Positions 18,979 through 28,670 of a DNA stretch of 64,000 nucleotides are shown here, piece after piece. Under the pieces are notes generated by a model. It was not told the origin of the DNA. It searched no databases and worked only from the letters and a program-made list of their open reading frames with translations. The DNA comes from Pseudidiomarina aestuarii (GTDB lineage: Bacteria > Pseudomonadota > Gammaproteobacteria > Enterobacterales > Alteromonadaceae). The translations under genes were made by a program, and so were the position numbers. The stretch spans positions 434,001 through 498,000 of the forward strand of contig NZ_PIPR01000001.1 of assembly GCF_003987355.1 (NCBI RefSeq), in the 5' to 3' direction. How positions within the stretch are numbered: the first letter of the stretch is position 1; every line of letters begins with the position of its first letter.

Positions 18979-19580
18979 TCGACCCATTTCTCAACAAAAC
19001 GTTGCGTCCCATTCTAGCGAATTTGGCTCGCCCAATAGTGGCGCGTGGTATCCGTGCCGATCATGTCACCATTGCAGGATTCGGTCTGGGATTACTGGCG
19101 GTGCCTGCGTTGGCTCTACAATGGTATGGACTGGCACTGGTGTTAATCTTGGGCAATCGCGTTGCAGATGGTCTCGATGGAGCCGTTGCTCGTTTAACCA
19201 CGACCAGCGATGCCGGCGGTTATATCGATAGTGTCTTTGATTTTATTTTTTACTCGGCCATTCCATTCGGATTTCTGCTGGCGGATATCGAGCAGAATGC
19301 AGTAGCCGCAGCGTTTCTGATGCTGACCTTTATGGGAACTGGCGCAACCTTTTTAGCCTTTGCTGCGGTGGCGTCGAAGCGTGGTATCGATAATCCGAAT
19401 TATCCCAACAAGTCACTCCATTACATGGGTGGCATTACCGAGGGATTCGAGACGATTGTGGCTTTTATTGCTTTTTGTCTCTGGCCGCAGTGGTTTCCTA
19501 TATTGGCTCTGAGTTTCGCTGCTTTGTGTTGGCTGACGACGGCTATTCGCTTGTGGTCGGGCTATTGGACTTTACGTTAG
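18975..19580 (+). CDS. ynjF: YnjF-like CDP-alcohol phosphatidyltransferase family protein
   Basis: A 201-residue membrane protein with the CDP-alcohol phosphotransferase signature: DG-x2-A-R pattern in DGLDGAVARL, then the GG-x-x-D-x3-D part in AGGYIDSVFD. These enzymes move a phosphoalcohol from a CDP-linked donor. I chose GTG 18975 because it has GGAG eight bases upstream, overlaps the ynjD stop as GTGA, and gives MIDPFLNKTLRP, which aligns with the N-terminus of E. coli YnjF; an ATG at 18957 would add six residues. Its substrate is unknown. Its conserved link to ynjBCD suggests that the transporter ligand may be a phospholipid head group or related compound, which is inference. The 3' end overlaps the convergent desaturase gene by 38 bases. 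Confidence 0.9.
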   Translation: MIDPFLNKTLRPILANLARPIVARGIRADHVTIAGFGLGLLAVPALALQWYGLALVLILGNRVADGLDGAVARLTTTSDAGGYIDSVFDFIFYSAIPFGFLLADIEQNAVAAAFLMLTFMGTGATFLAFAAVASKRGIDNPNYPNKSLHYMGGITEGFETIVAFIAFCLWPQWFPILALSFAALCWLTTAIRLWSGYWTLR

Positions 19581-20382
19581 TACTCCGTGTCGGGGTGGGG
19601 CGAAAAGGGTTCGTAAGCAATGCCCAAAAGCCAGCAGATTCACCTTCATTCTCATATTCTTTTAGGCCGATGTTGATGCCGTCGGAGCCATCTTTCGATT
19701 GCGCGGTATAGGTTCCGAATAAACGATCCCACAACGAAAAGTTAAAGCTAAAATTGCTATCCGTTTCGACAGGACGTTGTGAATGGTGAATACGATGCAT
19801 TTCTTGCGTGACGATGAACATCCGCACAGGTTTCTCGAGCCAACGCGGTAATGCAACGTTGCCATGGTTGAAAAGAGAGGTCGCGTTCAGAACAACTTCA
19901 AAGATGAGAACGGCAATAGCAGGAATGCCAAAAGCAATAACGACCGCGATCTTAATGAGCATACTCAAGAGAATTTCGATGGGATGAAAGCGCAGGCCGG
20001 TACTGACGTCAAAGTCGAGGTCGGCATGATGGACGCGATGCAAGCGCCATAACCACGGCACTCGGTGAAACAGGCGGTGTTGCCAATAGATAGCGACATC
20101 AAGGAGCAGAAAGCCAATGACCATGGCCACGGCGGTGCTGACGTTTAGCGAATGTAATACACCAAAGCTATTGGTTTCAGCCCACAATGCGGCGCCGATA
20201 GCGCCTGCTGGGATGAGTAGCCGCAGGAGTACACTACTCACAACGACCATACTGAAATTAGTTCGCCAACGAAGCGCTTTAGCAATGCGATTGGACCGTT
20301 TCGGGCTCAGGTATTCCCAACCGGTCATCACGAGCAGGACCCCCAGAAAGCAACCCAAGCGAATCCACAATTCAGCACTCAT
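19543..20382 (-). CDS. sterol desaturase / fatty acid hydroxylase family protein
   Basis: A 279-residue membrane protein with several hydrophobic helices and the histidine clusters of the non-haem di-iron hydroxylase family: HRLFHR, HRVHH in LWRLHRVHHADLD, and HRIHHSQRP, with a further His in FNHGNVALP. Members insert hydroxyl groups or double bonds into lipids. The particular substrate is not predictable. The gene follows the HIT gene in the opposite direction of reading from ynjF and shares 38 bases at the 3' ends with it. Start at ATG 20382. Confidence 0.9.
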   Translation of the reverse strand: MSAELWIRLGCFLGVLLVMTGWEYLSPKRSNRIAKALRWRTNFSMVVVSSVLLRLLIPAGAIGAALWAETNSFGVLHSLNVSTAVAMVIGFLLLDVAIYWQHRLFHRVPWLWRLHRVHHADLDFDVSTGLRFHPIEILLSMLIKIAVVIAFGIPAIAVLIFEVVLNATSLFNHGNVALPRWLEKPVRMFIVTQEMHRIHHSQRPVETDSNFSFNFSLWDRLFGTYTAQSKDGSDGINIGLKEYENEGESAGFWALLTNPFRPTPTRSTNVKSNSPTTSE

Positions 20383-20400
20383 AATGTGCGGCTCAAGGTT

Positions 20401-20787
20401 TTAAACTTGTTTAGGCCGATGATTCGCGAACGGTGGCCAGCCCATAGTGACACCAGCAAGCAAGTGCAGGTGAATATGGTAGACAGACTGTCCACCATCC
20501 TCATTACAATTCATCACAACCCGATAGCCGGCTTTGGCAAAACCAAATTGAACAGCGAGTTTAGCGGCTACGACATAGAGGTGGCCCACTAATTCACGAT
20601 CATCCTCAGTAATATCGTTTATTGTCGCAATCGGCTTTTTCGGAATAATCAGCACATGCACAGGGGCTTGCGGATTAATGTCCCGAAATGCCAATGCATG
20701 CTCATCTTCATAGACAATATCTGCTGGAATCTCACGATTGATGATTTTCGTAAACAGTGTTGTATTTCCTGCTGTTTCATTCGTCAT
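20401..20787 (-). CDS. HIT-family nucleotide hydrolase (HINT-like)
   Basis: A 128-residue protein of the histidine triad family, with KIINREIPADIVYEDE at the N-terminus, the HVLIIPKKPI strand and the catalytic HIHLHLL. HINT proteins hydrolyse adenosine phosphoramidates; E. coli HinT is the close relative. Start at the ATG 20787 after CGGAG; a TTG six bases upstream is possible but unlikely. Transcribed toward the hydroxylase gene, 18 bases away, so the two may share a transcript. Confidence 0.93.
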   Translation of the reverse strand: MTNETAGNTTLFTKIINREIPADIVYEDEHALAFRDINPQAPVHVLIIPKKPIATINDITEDDRELVGHLYVVAAKLAVQFGFAKAGYRVVMNCNEDGGQSVYHIHLHLLAGVTMGWPPFANHRPKQV

Positions 20788-20870
20788 AGCCAAACTCCGT
20801 TTCCATTCTTACTCTAATAGTACCAAGTGTAGTCGAATAATGATCAGGCTTGCAGACTCGCGACTGATAA

Positions 20871-22055
20871 TCAACCGCGGAGGACGAGTCCTTTGAGGTA
20901 GAGGGATTCTGGAAAATTGGTGCGCACTGGATGATCGGCGCCTTGGAACAGGCGTTCGATGATATGCATTGGGCGCTTAGCGTCCAGAGCAGCATCAGCG
21001 ACGACTTTTTGGAATAATTCGCCTGACAGCAAGCCTGAGCATGAAAACGTGAACAGCGTGCCACCTGGCTTCAAGATCATGCATGCGAGCCGGTTGATGT
21101 CTTTATAACCGCGGCATGCGGACATTAGGTTGGCTTTGCTATCAACAAATTTGGGTGGATCCAGAACAATCACATCAAATCGTTCACCGGTGTGGTGGAA
21201 TTGACGCAATGCTTCAAAAACATCGATTTGCTGGTTGGTAGGGGCAGGCAGCTGATTGCGTTCATGATTCAAGGTTGCTTGAGCTAATGCGCTTTCAGAG
21301 ACATCCAGATTCACGACTTCACTCGCGCCAGCGTGGGCAGCAAACACTCCGAAACCACCGGTATAGCTGAACGCGTTTAATACCCGCTTGCCTTTGGCAT
21401 ATTTCATGATGGCTTGCCGACTATCGCGCTGGTCCAGGTAATAGCCAGTTTTATGGCCTTTCAACAGGTCAACACCGAGCTCGATACCATGCTCCTGTAT
21501 CCAGATGCTGTCATCGAAGGTTGCATTTGCTTGTTGATGCAAAACCTGAACGATGGGCTCTAAACCCTCTTTGCGCCGCACATCGACGTCTGAGCGTTCG
21601 AGAATACTGCATTCCGGAAAGCATTCGCGCAAGGCAGCGACAATCGCGTCGCGCCAGTATTCAGCGCCAGCGCTAAGCAATTGGCAAACCAGCCAGTTAT
21701 CATAGCGGTCGATGGTGATGCCGGGAAGTTCATCCGATTCCGCAGCGACAACACGGTAGGCATTGGAATTCAGCGATAGGCCGCTACGCAACTCTTGCGC
21801 CGCACGTATACGCGAGAGAAAGAATTCGGCATTAATGCTATCGCGTTGGCTAAAACTCCAGATCCGTGCCCGAATTTGTGATTGCGGTGACCAAGCAGCG
21901 TAGCCCAACCAATCACCTTCAGCACTATGCACCGACACGGTTTCACCAAGCTCCGGTTTACCTTTGACGCGATCGATAGCACCGCTAAATATCCACGGGT
22001 GCAGACGCCGCAGTGATTTGTCCTTGCCAGGACTGAGATGGACCGTTGCGACCAT
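20871..22055 (-). CDS. rlmI: 23S rRNA m5C methyltransferase RlmI-like
   Basis: A 394-residue protein with an N-terminal PUA-like RNA-binding domain (LHPWIFSGAID), a central EEHI-type domain (LDQRDSRQAI) and a Rossmann S-adenosylmethionine domain with VLNAFSYTGGFGVFAAHAGA and the catalytic-site segment VIVLDPPKFV. E. coli RlmI (396 residues) methylates cytosine 1962 of 23S rRNA; this is the best match by length and layout. The start codon overlaps the metG stop by one base (TAATG), so translation is coupled to metG. Confidence 0.92.
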   Translation of the reverse strand: MVATVHLSPGKDKSLRRLHPWIFSGAIDRVKGKPELGETVSVHSAEGDWLGYAAWSPQSQIRARIWSFSQRDSINAEFFLSRIRAAQELRSGLSLNSNAYRVVAAESDELPGITIDRYDNWLVCQLLSAGAEYWRDAIVAALRECFPECSILERSDVDVRRKEGLEPIVQVLHQQANATFDDSIWIQEHGIELGVDLLKGHKTGYYLDQRDSRQAIMKYAKGKRVLNAFSYTGGFGVFAAHAGASEVVNLDVSESALAQATLNHERNQLPAPTNQQIDVFEALRQFHHTGERFDVIVLDPPKFVDSKANLMSACRGYKDINRLACMILKPGGTLFTFSCSGLLSGELFQKVVADAALDAKRPMHIIERLFQGADHPVRTNFPESLYLKGLVLRG

Positions 22056-24079
22056 TATTTAACTCGCATTCCCGGTTTTGCACCGTCATGCGGATTCAGA
22101 ATCCATAGATCTTCACCACCCGGACCTGCAGCGAGGACCATGCCTTCGGACAGTCCGAAACGCATTTTCCGTGGTGCTAAATTTGCGACCATAACGGTAT
22201 GCTGACCAATCAATTTTTCTGGGGCATAAGCTGATTTGATACCGGCAAAGACTTGGCGTGTTTCACCGCCCAAGTCCAAGGTTAGTTTCAATAACTTGTC
22301 TGCGCCTTCAACATGTTCGGCATTCGCAATCAGCGCGATACGTAAATCGATTTTAGCGAAGTCGTCGAATTGAATTTCAGCACTGATGGGATCCTTTTCA
22401 AGTTCACCATTGGTCGTTACTGCTGATGTTGGTGCTTGCGTTTTGCTGTCTTCGATCATGGCTTCTATTTTTTCCATTTCAATGCGTTGTAGTAGTGCTT
22501 TAAAAGGCTCGATGGCGTGACCGAGTAATAATTCACGATGACTGTCCCAGTTGAAGGAATCGTTCAAGAAACCTTGCACACGTTCGGCTAACGCAGGAAC
22601 GACTGGCGTGAGATAGATCATGAGCAAACGGAACAAGTTGATGCCGATAGAGCAAATTTCGTGCACTTCATCGAGCTTCTCTGGATCTTTGGCAAGCTGC
22701 CATGGCTCTTTTTCGGCAATATAGAAATTCGCTTTGTCAGCTAATGCCATAATGTCCCGCATGGCACGTGAAAACTCGCGTTTTTCGTAGAGAGTAGCAA
22801 GCTCACTTCCGGCAGCTTGGAATTCATCAAGAAGACTGTGATCAGCGAGTTCTGATTTGAGCTTGCCGTCAAATTTCTTCTGAATAAAACCAGCACATCG
22901 ACTGGCAATGTTGACGACTTTACCGACTAAATCAGCATTTACACGCTGTGCAAAGTCGGTGAGGTTTAAATCTAAATCATCAATGCGACTGGTCAGTTTT
23001 GCAGCGAAATAATAGCGCAAATAATCGGGATCGAGATGATCGAGGTAGGTGCGCGCCATCACAAATGTCCCTTTAGATTTGGACATTTTGGTGCCGTTTA
23101 CGGTAATAAAGCCATGAGCCCAGACATTGGTCGGTTGACGGAAGTCGGCACCTTTGAGCATGGCTGGCCAAAATAGGCTGTGAAAGTAAATGATGTCCTT
23201 ACCAATGAAGTGATAGACCTCAGCCTCACTACCCACTTTCCAGAACGTATCAAAATCTGCAGCACCGGTGCGGTCACAGTAATTTTTGAACGAGCCCATG
23301 TAACCAATCGGCGCATCTAGCCAGACGTAAAAATATTTGCCCGGCGCGTCCGGAATTTCAAAGCCAAAGTAGGGTGCGTCACGGCTAATATCCCAACGTT
23401 GTAAGCCAGACTCAAACCACTCGTTCAGTTTATTGGCCATCTCGTCTTGTAATGACCCTGAGCGCGTCCAAGCTTTGAGCATGCCCTCAAACGCTGGGAG
23501 ATCGAAAAAATAATGTTCCGACTCACGCAGCACCGGAGTCGCACCCGATACTGCTGATTTAGGATTTTTTAGTTCAGTCGGTGCGTAGGTTGCACCGCAG
23601 ACGTCGCAGTTATCGCCGTATTGATCGGTCGCGCCGCATTTGGGACAGTCGCCTTTTACAAAGCGGTCGGGCAGAAACATTTTCTGTTCGGGATCAAATA
23701 GCTGCTCGATAGTTTTGGTTTTAATATAACCATGGTCACGCAAGCGGGTATAAATCAGTTCTGCTAATTCACGGTTTTCAGGACTGTGGGTTGAATGATA
23801 GTTGTCAAATGCCACGTGAAAATCAGCAAAATCGGCCTGATGAGCTTGGTTCATCTCCGCAATCATTTGCTCCGGCTCAATACCAAGTTGCTTCGCCTTC
23901 AGCATAATCGGTGTGCCATGAGCGTCATCGGCACAGACAAAATGACATTCGTTTCCACGCAACTTTTGGAAGCGCACCCAGATGTCCGCTTGGATATAAC
24001 CTAACATATGACCGATATGAATCGGACCATTGGCATACGGCAGGGCATTGGTGACCAAAATCTTACGCGGAGCTGTCAT
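22055..24079 (-). CDS. metG: methionyl-tRNA synthetase
   Basis: Charges tRNA-Met and initiator tRNA. The 674-residue protein has the class I HIGH motif at residues 21-24, a zinc-binding knuckle region with CPKCG and CDVCG, the KMSKS loop near residue 333 and an appended C-terminal tRNA-binding/dimerisation OB-fold domain (about 575-674, [20 protein letters not shown]). The length equals that of the E. coli type enzyme. The gene is divergent from apbC, a conserved gammaproteobacterial pair, and overlaps rlmI. Confidence 0.98.
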   Translation of the reverse strand: MTAPRKILVTNALPYANGPIHIGHMLGYIQADIWVRFQKLRGNECHFVCADDAHGTPIMLKAKQLGIEPEQMIAEMNQAHQADFADFHVAFDNYHSTHSPENRELAELIYTRLRDHGYIKTKTIEQLFDPEQKMFLPDRFVKGDCPKCGATDQYGDNCDVCGATYAPTELKNPKSAVSGATPVLRESEHYFFDLPAFEGMLKAWTRSGSLQDEMANKLNEWFESGLQRWDISRDAPYFGFEIPDAPGKYFYVWLDAPIGYMGSFKNYCDRTGAADFDTFWKVGSEAEVYHFIGKDIIYFHSLFWPAMLKGADFRQPTNVWAHGFITVNGTKMSKSKGTFVMARTYLDHLDPDYLRYYFAAKLTSRIDDLDLNLTDFAQRVNADLVGKVVNIASRCAGFIQKKFDGKLKSELADHSLLDEFQAAGSELATLYEKREFSRAMRDIMALADKANFYIAEKEPWQLAKDPEKLDEVHEICSIGINLFRLLMIYLTPVVPALAERVQGFLNDSFNWDSHRELLLGHAIEPFKALLQRIEMEKIEAMIEDSKTQAPTSAVTTNGELEKDPISAEIQFDDFAKIDLRIALIANAEHVEGADKLLKLTLDLGGETRQVFAGIKSAYAPEKLIGQHTVMVANLAPRKMRFGLSEGMVLAAGPGGEDLWILNPHDGAKPGMRVK

Positions 24080-24230
24080 TCAGAGTCCTATTTTATCGCT
24101 GTGGAAAGACTGCAAAGTGTACCCGAATCAAGCGTGGCAATCCAGCTACACTAGCCGTATCATGAGCGGATTCGTGAGCGTTTGAACGAACTGAGAAGTG
24201 CTCGATTGTATTTCGCTAAAGGAGTGTGGT

Positions 24231-25301
24231 GTGTTCGATTGGATGAAGCAAAAAGCGCAAGCAAAGCCAGCCTCAGCAGACGAGTCGCAGTGGAGTCAAG
24301 ATGAAGTTGATGCATTAGGCCAAATCAGACTATCGAATTGGCCGGAAGCACCGCCATTAGAGTGGTTTCAGCGCACTGGTGCTCAGCAAGCGCGGCTAAC
24401 CCTACCTTTTGCGGCACCTGCAACGGTGTTAACACCGTTACTTGAGGATAGTTTATTGCGTCGCTACGACTGGTCGCTACGTTGCGATATTCGTAAGCTA
24501 CCCAATTCACAGCCTGATCTGCCGATGATTTACGGTAATGTGGTGTTGGTCGCCTCGGGCAAAGGGGGCGTTGGTAAATCATCGGTAACAGCACAATTGG
24601 CCGTAGCTTTAGCCCGTTTTGGTGCCAATGTAGGTGTTCTTGATGCAGATTTGTATGGCCCATCGATGCCCACTATGTTCGGGCAACCAGAACAGAAATT
24701 AGTTTTCAATGAACAACAAAAAATGATTCCCCATCACCGTGCTGGTGTCCATGTTAGTTCGTTAGGCTATTTAAGCGATGCGAAGGATGCTGCCATTTGG
24801 CGTGGGCCAATGGCCAGTGCCGCACTACAACAACTCATGCGTGATACCAAATGGCCATCGCTCGATTATTTATTGGTCGATTTGCCGCCGGGTACTGGTG
24901 ACATTCAATTAACGTTCGCTCAGAAACTTCCAATTACTGGTGCGGTCATTGTTACCACGCCACAAACAATTGCTCTTGCTGATGCATACAAGGGAATCAC
25001 TATGTTCCGTAAGGTCGGAGTTCCTATTACTGGGTTGATCGAGAATATGAGTGGTTATACCTGTCCACAATGCGGTCATCACGAGGACCTCTTTGGTCAC
25101 TCGGGCGGAGCCGAAGCAGCTGCCGCAGAAAACGTCCCGCTGCTTGGGCAATGGCCCTTAGATAGAGGCTTGCGTGAATGTCTGGATGCAGGCCAAGTCG
25201 ACGCCATATTGGCAAACTCGAGTGTCTTGAGTACTACGATTGAAAACTCTGCAGCTCGTTTATCTGCGCAGCTATACCTGCAAGCGCAGGATCGGGTATA
25301 G
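24231..25301 (+). CDS. apbC: Mrp/ApbC iron-sulfur cluster carrier ATPase
   Basis: A 356-residue P-loop protein that carries Fe-S clusters to apoproteins. The deviant Walker A ASGKGGVGKSSV is near residue 108, the VDLPPGTGD segment near 215 and the cluster-binding CxxC in YTCPQCGHHED near 280. The N-terminal MIP18/DUF59-like part is short and divergent. I chose GTG 24231, which has AAAGGAG six bases upstream; the ATG at 24198 has none. Divergent from metG and followed 24 bases later by dcd. Confidence 0.95.
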   Translation: MFDWMKQKAQAKPASADESQWSQDEVDALGQIRLSNWPEAPPLEWFQRTGAQQARLTLPFAAPATVLTPLLEDSLLRRYDWSLRCDIRKLPNSQPDLPMIYGNVVLVASGKGGVGKSSVTAQLAVALARFGANVGVLDADLYGPSMPTMFGQPEQKLVFNEQQKMIPHHRAGVHVSSLGYLSDAKDAAIWRGPMASAALQQLMRDTKWPSLDYLLVDLPPGTGDIQLTFAQKLPITGAVIVTTPQTIALADAYKGITMFRKVGVPITGLIENMSGYTCPQCGHHEDLFGHSGGAEAAAAENVPLLGQWPLDRGLRECLDAGQVDAILANSSVLSTTIENSAARLSAQLYLQAQDRV

Positions 25302-25325
25302 TCGGGCTTCAAGGAGAAAGAAACT

Positions 25326-25922
25326 ATGCGTTTGACCGATCGACAAATTGAAAGTTACCTAGATCAAGGCATTATCCATCTCGAGCCAAGACCTAAATCC
25401 GCCGATATTACTGGTGTGACGGTCGATATTCATCTCGGCAATGAATTTCGAGTGTTACAAGATCATGCCGCACCTTTTATCGATATCAGCGGACCTCGTG
25501 ATGATATCGAGCGGGCCATTGAACAAGTGATGAGTGATGCGATTATCTTAACCGAGGATCAGGCTTTCTTTATTCATCCGGGCGAGTTTGCTCTGGCAGT
25601 GACTCATGAATCGGTGACATTGCCCGATAATATGGTGGGTTGGTTAGACGGTCGCTCCTCATTAGCTCGACTCGGACTTATGGTGCATGTAACAGCGCAT
25701 CGAATAGATCCAGGTTGGTCAGGGCAGGTAGTCCTCGAGTTTTTTAATAGTGGGAAACTGCCGTTGGCTCTGCGCCCACTTATGAAAATTGGTGCATTAA
25801 GCTTTGAGTTGCTCGATGAGCCTTGTCTGCGTCCGTATAGTAAACGTAAGGACGCCAAATACAGAGATCAACGCGGAGCGGTGGCGTCGCGTATCAGTGC
25901 TGACGATACTAGTGACGATTAG
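25326..25922 (+). CDS. dcd: dCTP deaminase
   Basis: Converts dCTP to dUTP for thymidylate synthesis. The 198-residue product has the trimeric dUTPase-like fold, with [32 protein letters not shown] and the C-terminal [19 protein letters not shown], which carries the catalytic glutamate. AAGGAG lies nine bases before the ATG. The apbC-dcd order is conserved in gammaproteobacteria, and the pair probably shares a transcript that stops at the terminator at 25945. Confidence 0.97.
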   Translation: MRLTDRQIESYLDQGIIHLEPRPKSADITGVTVDIHLGNEFRVLQDHAAPFIDISGPRDDIERAIEQVMSDAIILTEDQAFFIHPGEFALAVTHESVTLPDNMVGWLDGRSSLARLGLMVHVTAHRIDPGWSGQVVLEFFNSGKLPLALRPLMKIGALSFELLDEPCLRPYSKRKDAKYRDQRGAVASRISADDTSDD

Positions 25923-25944
25923 ACGAAATCCTTTCGTACGACTA

Positions 25945-25986
25945 TAAAAAAAGCGTCGCCGTTATAACAACGGCAACGCTTTTTTA
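25945..25986. terminator. bidirectional terminator between dcd and the M14 peptidase gene
   Basis: AGCGT-C-GCCGTT at 25952-25963 pairs with AACGGC-A-ACGCT further on, with one internal mismatch and a five-base loop, flanked by seven A on the left and six T on the right; it can end both convergent genes. Confidence 0.88.
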
Positions 25987-25997
25987 TTATGCGACGC

Positions 25998-28658
25998 CTA
26001 ACGTAACGGTTGTGCGTGCGCCGAGCCGCCAAAAATAGCATTCATCAATAGCAAGTTCATGCCATCAAGATACGCACGATAAGTCGGTTCTTGAGTAAAG
26101 GAGATCAACATTCCCCGGCCGTGCGGCTGCCACATCAATACCGGCTTGTGTGCCAACTGTTGTTGATTTTCCGCCCACAGATAACCGCTAGCGACAACAC
26201 GGTCTGCAGCCGCATAGCTAACGATATTGCGACCATTATCGATGGTCAGTGGACGATAAATGTCATTCCCCACAGTAATACTGACCACCTCAGGCTTAAC
26301 GCCTGCCGCCAGCCAATGATCTTGGTCTACATCACCACGCGCGAGAATACCTGCGGTCCAATATGGATCAGACTCGTCAGCTTGAATGTAATGAGCAAGG
26401 TCTTTAGCGGTTTCAAGAAGCAATCCGTCCACTCGGTTATCATCGCCATGGCCGGGCTCTTTATCAGTGATGGCAGCTTCTCGTGCACTGGCGAGAAGAT
26501 CATTATCAACAGCCCAGCGCGTCGCAGTTCCTAGCGTAATGAGAACACCGCCTTTTTCGACCCAATCCTTCAAATTTGCTAATCCAGCTTCGCCCAGCGC
26601 ATGCGAGAAGTTCCCGGCCAGCGCAGGTAGAATCAATACTTGATAGTGACTCAGGTTGGAGCGCGCCAGTTGCTCGGTACGAATAGCCGTAACAGGATAA
26701 TTGAACTGCTGTTCGATGACGAAGCGGGTATGCCCAGCATTCAAGCTTGAGAATGGCTCATCCCAAGCCATAGCGATATTCGGTGCATGAATACGATTGA
26801 CGTTCATGGAGCCAAAGTTCGGTCCTTCGAGAACCCAGCTGCGGTCGACACCATCGACCTGTGCACCGCTTTCGCGAGCAAGTTCGAGCACCACTGATGC
26901 GAGATCCGTTTTATTCTCAGCATGCGTCAAAATCAAACTTCCAGCGGGGTAGGTCTTGCCGTTCACATGCTTGAACGCGAGATCACTTTGCTTCACATGT
27001 AACCCAGCGCGCAGGGCTGCAGTGAGGAATCGGCCCGCATTCATGTCGCCCCAAGCAACCACATAGCCAAGCTTTGCATCAGCGTTGGTGACGCTACCTG
27101 ACTCGATCAGACGGCCATCGACGGCAATTTTGTCGACGGATGGAACACTATTGCAGCCATCAATATCTACGTTAAACATGAGTGGCAATGACCAAGCAGT
27201 GACGTCGTAGATTTCGTCCGGTAAATTATTCGCACGTCGCTCTTCTTGGTCATCGATAAACGGCTGATCCATATCAATGCGTTCGTCAAGCAGGGTGCGC
27301 ACCATATATTGTGCAGGTTGTGCGCCATCGACGATATAGCTACCGGCTGGGTAATTATTGCCACATACTTTAAAGGATTCCGTCGCTTGGTTCACTTCGA
27401 CGCCGTGCTGTACGAGCAGACCCGCTAACTTGCGTGCAGCCGCGGCATCGTCGGTACCGGGAATGATGCGAACTCGATTGTCACTACCACGACCGTCACG
27501 AATAGCTTGGCTTCGGTAGTTCCAAAAATTCTGCAAGAGTTGCTGACGATTTTGAGAGGCGCTTTCAATAGTGGCGACAGACGCAACGAAGTGGCGCTTT
27601 ACACCATCACCGTAGGTCAGAATCGTGCCATCTTTCGTACGCCATTTGTGTCCGCGCGCAGAGGCCATTTCATAGGTCATCGCAAGTGAGCCATGATAAA
27701 GCGGCCAACTGGCACCGTAACCCGGATAAAAAGCATCGAAGATTTCGCGGGTAAAATACTGATAGCCACGTTCATCAAACCATTTGGCATTGTTCTCGCC
27801 GATTTGCCACAGCGCTTCGCGTTGTGTTTTGGTGATGAGCGGATTATATGGACGTGCTTCGGGAGTGAAGTAGTAGCTGGTGTCACCACCCATCTCGTGT
27901 AAATCGACAAAGATCAACGGGTAGTAATCGAGCAGAGCATCCACCTGTCCGGAGATTTCTGGCTGAGTGAGAGCAATCCAATCTCGGTTCATATCGAATA
28001 AATAATGATTGCTGCGACCACTTGGCCACGGTTCATTGTGCTCCGCTGAAATACGATCCGCGCTATGTTCCAATCCTGCCGTCATGTAGTACCGGCTCAC
28101 AAAACGACCGCGACCGTCAGGGTTCTGTAATGGGTCGATGAACACCATCGTGTTATTGAGCATAGCCTGCGTTGCTTGATCTTCAGCTGCCAACAGGTGA
28201 TAGGCAGTAAGTAGGGCTGCTTCTGGTGATGAGATTTCATTGCCATGAACACCGTAAGACAGCCAAATGCTCGCTGGCAAGCTTTGTATCAGCTGCTCGG
28301 CTTCTGCGGCATCAGTTTGCCGTGGGTCTGCAAGTTGTTGCATGCCCGCACTAAACGAATCCAGATTGGCTATATTATTTGCGCTGGAAATAATCGCAAA
28401 AAACAGGGGCCGGCCTTCCCATGTTCTTCCATAATATTTCAGTTTTACTTGGTCCGGATGCGCTTTTTCAAGCGCTTGAAAATAATCATGGATAGCTTCA
28501 GGGCTGCTGATTTTCTGCCCAGTGGGATATCCTAACGTCGCCTCAATGCTCGGCGTGTTTGCAGCATAAGGTACTTCTAAACCGAGTGTATCTGCGAATG
28601 TCGAAGTAACAAAACAAGAGGCGACTGCGAGCGCAGAAGCTAAAGCTGTTCGTTTCAT
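25998..28658 (-). CDS. exported M14-family zinc carboxypeptidase
   Basis: An 886-residue secreted protein with a signal peptide (cleavage near TSTFAD). The M14 catalytic domain spans about residues 40-370; the zinc ligands are the His and Glu of GVHGNEISSPEA and a later His, probably that of DLHEMGGDTSYYF, and GKMTYEM-like AMTYEMASARGHKW follows. The remaining 500 residues contain a region like glutamine-amidotransferase/ThuA folds (HYQVLILPALAGNF), as in other large bacterial M14 peptidases. It should trim peptides outside the cytoplasm. It lies 12 bases after the YvcK-like gene and probably shares its transcript. Confidence 0.9.
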   Translation of the reverse strand: MKRTALASALAVASCFVTSTFADTLGLEVPYAANTPSIEATLGYPTGQKISSPEAIHDYFQALEKAHPDQVKLKYYGRTWEGRPLFFAIISSANNIANLDSFSAGMQQLADPRQTDAAEAEQLIQSLPASIWLSYGVHGNEISSPEAALLTAYHLLAAEDQATQAMLNNTMVFIDPLQNPDGRGRFVSRYYMTAGLEHSADRISAEHNEPWPSGRSNHYLFDMNRDWIALTQPEISGQVDALLDYYPLIFVDLHEMGGDTSYYFTPEARPYNPLITKTQREALWQIGENNAKWFDERGYQYFTREIFDAFYPGYGASWPLYHGSLAMTYEMASARGHKWRTKDGTILTYGDGVKRHFVASVATIESASQNRQQLLQNFWNYRSQAIRDGRGSDNRVRIIPGTDDAAAARKLAGLLVQHGVEVNQATESFKVCGNNYPAGSYIVDGAQPAQYMVRTLLDERIDMDQPFIDDQEERRANNLPDEIYDVTAWSLPLMFNVDIDGCNSVPSVDKIAVDGRLIESGSVTNADAKLGYVVAWGDMNAGRFLTAALRAGLHVKQSDLAFKHVNGKTYPAGSLILTHAENKTDLASVVLELARESGAQVDGVDRSWVLEGPNFGSMNVNRIHAPNIAMAWDEPFSSLNAGHTRFVIEQQFNYPVTAIRTEQLARSNLSHYQVLILPALAGNFSHALGEAGLANLKDWVEKGGVLITLGTATRWAVDNDLLASAREAAITDKEPGHGDDNRVDGLLLETAKDLAHYIQADESDPYWTAGILARGDVDQDHWLAAGVKPEVVSITVGNDIYRPLTIDNGRNIVSYAAADRVVASGYLWAENQQQLAHKPVLMWQPHGRGMLISFTQEPTYRAYLDGMNLLLMNAIFGGSAHAQPLR

Positions 28659-28670
28659 GCCAATTCCTTC

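Noticed and set aside
26091-26534. 147-codon plus-strand frame inside the M14 gene
   Set aside because: Antisense to conserved peptidase coding sequence, no ribosome site and no domain.
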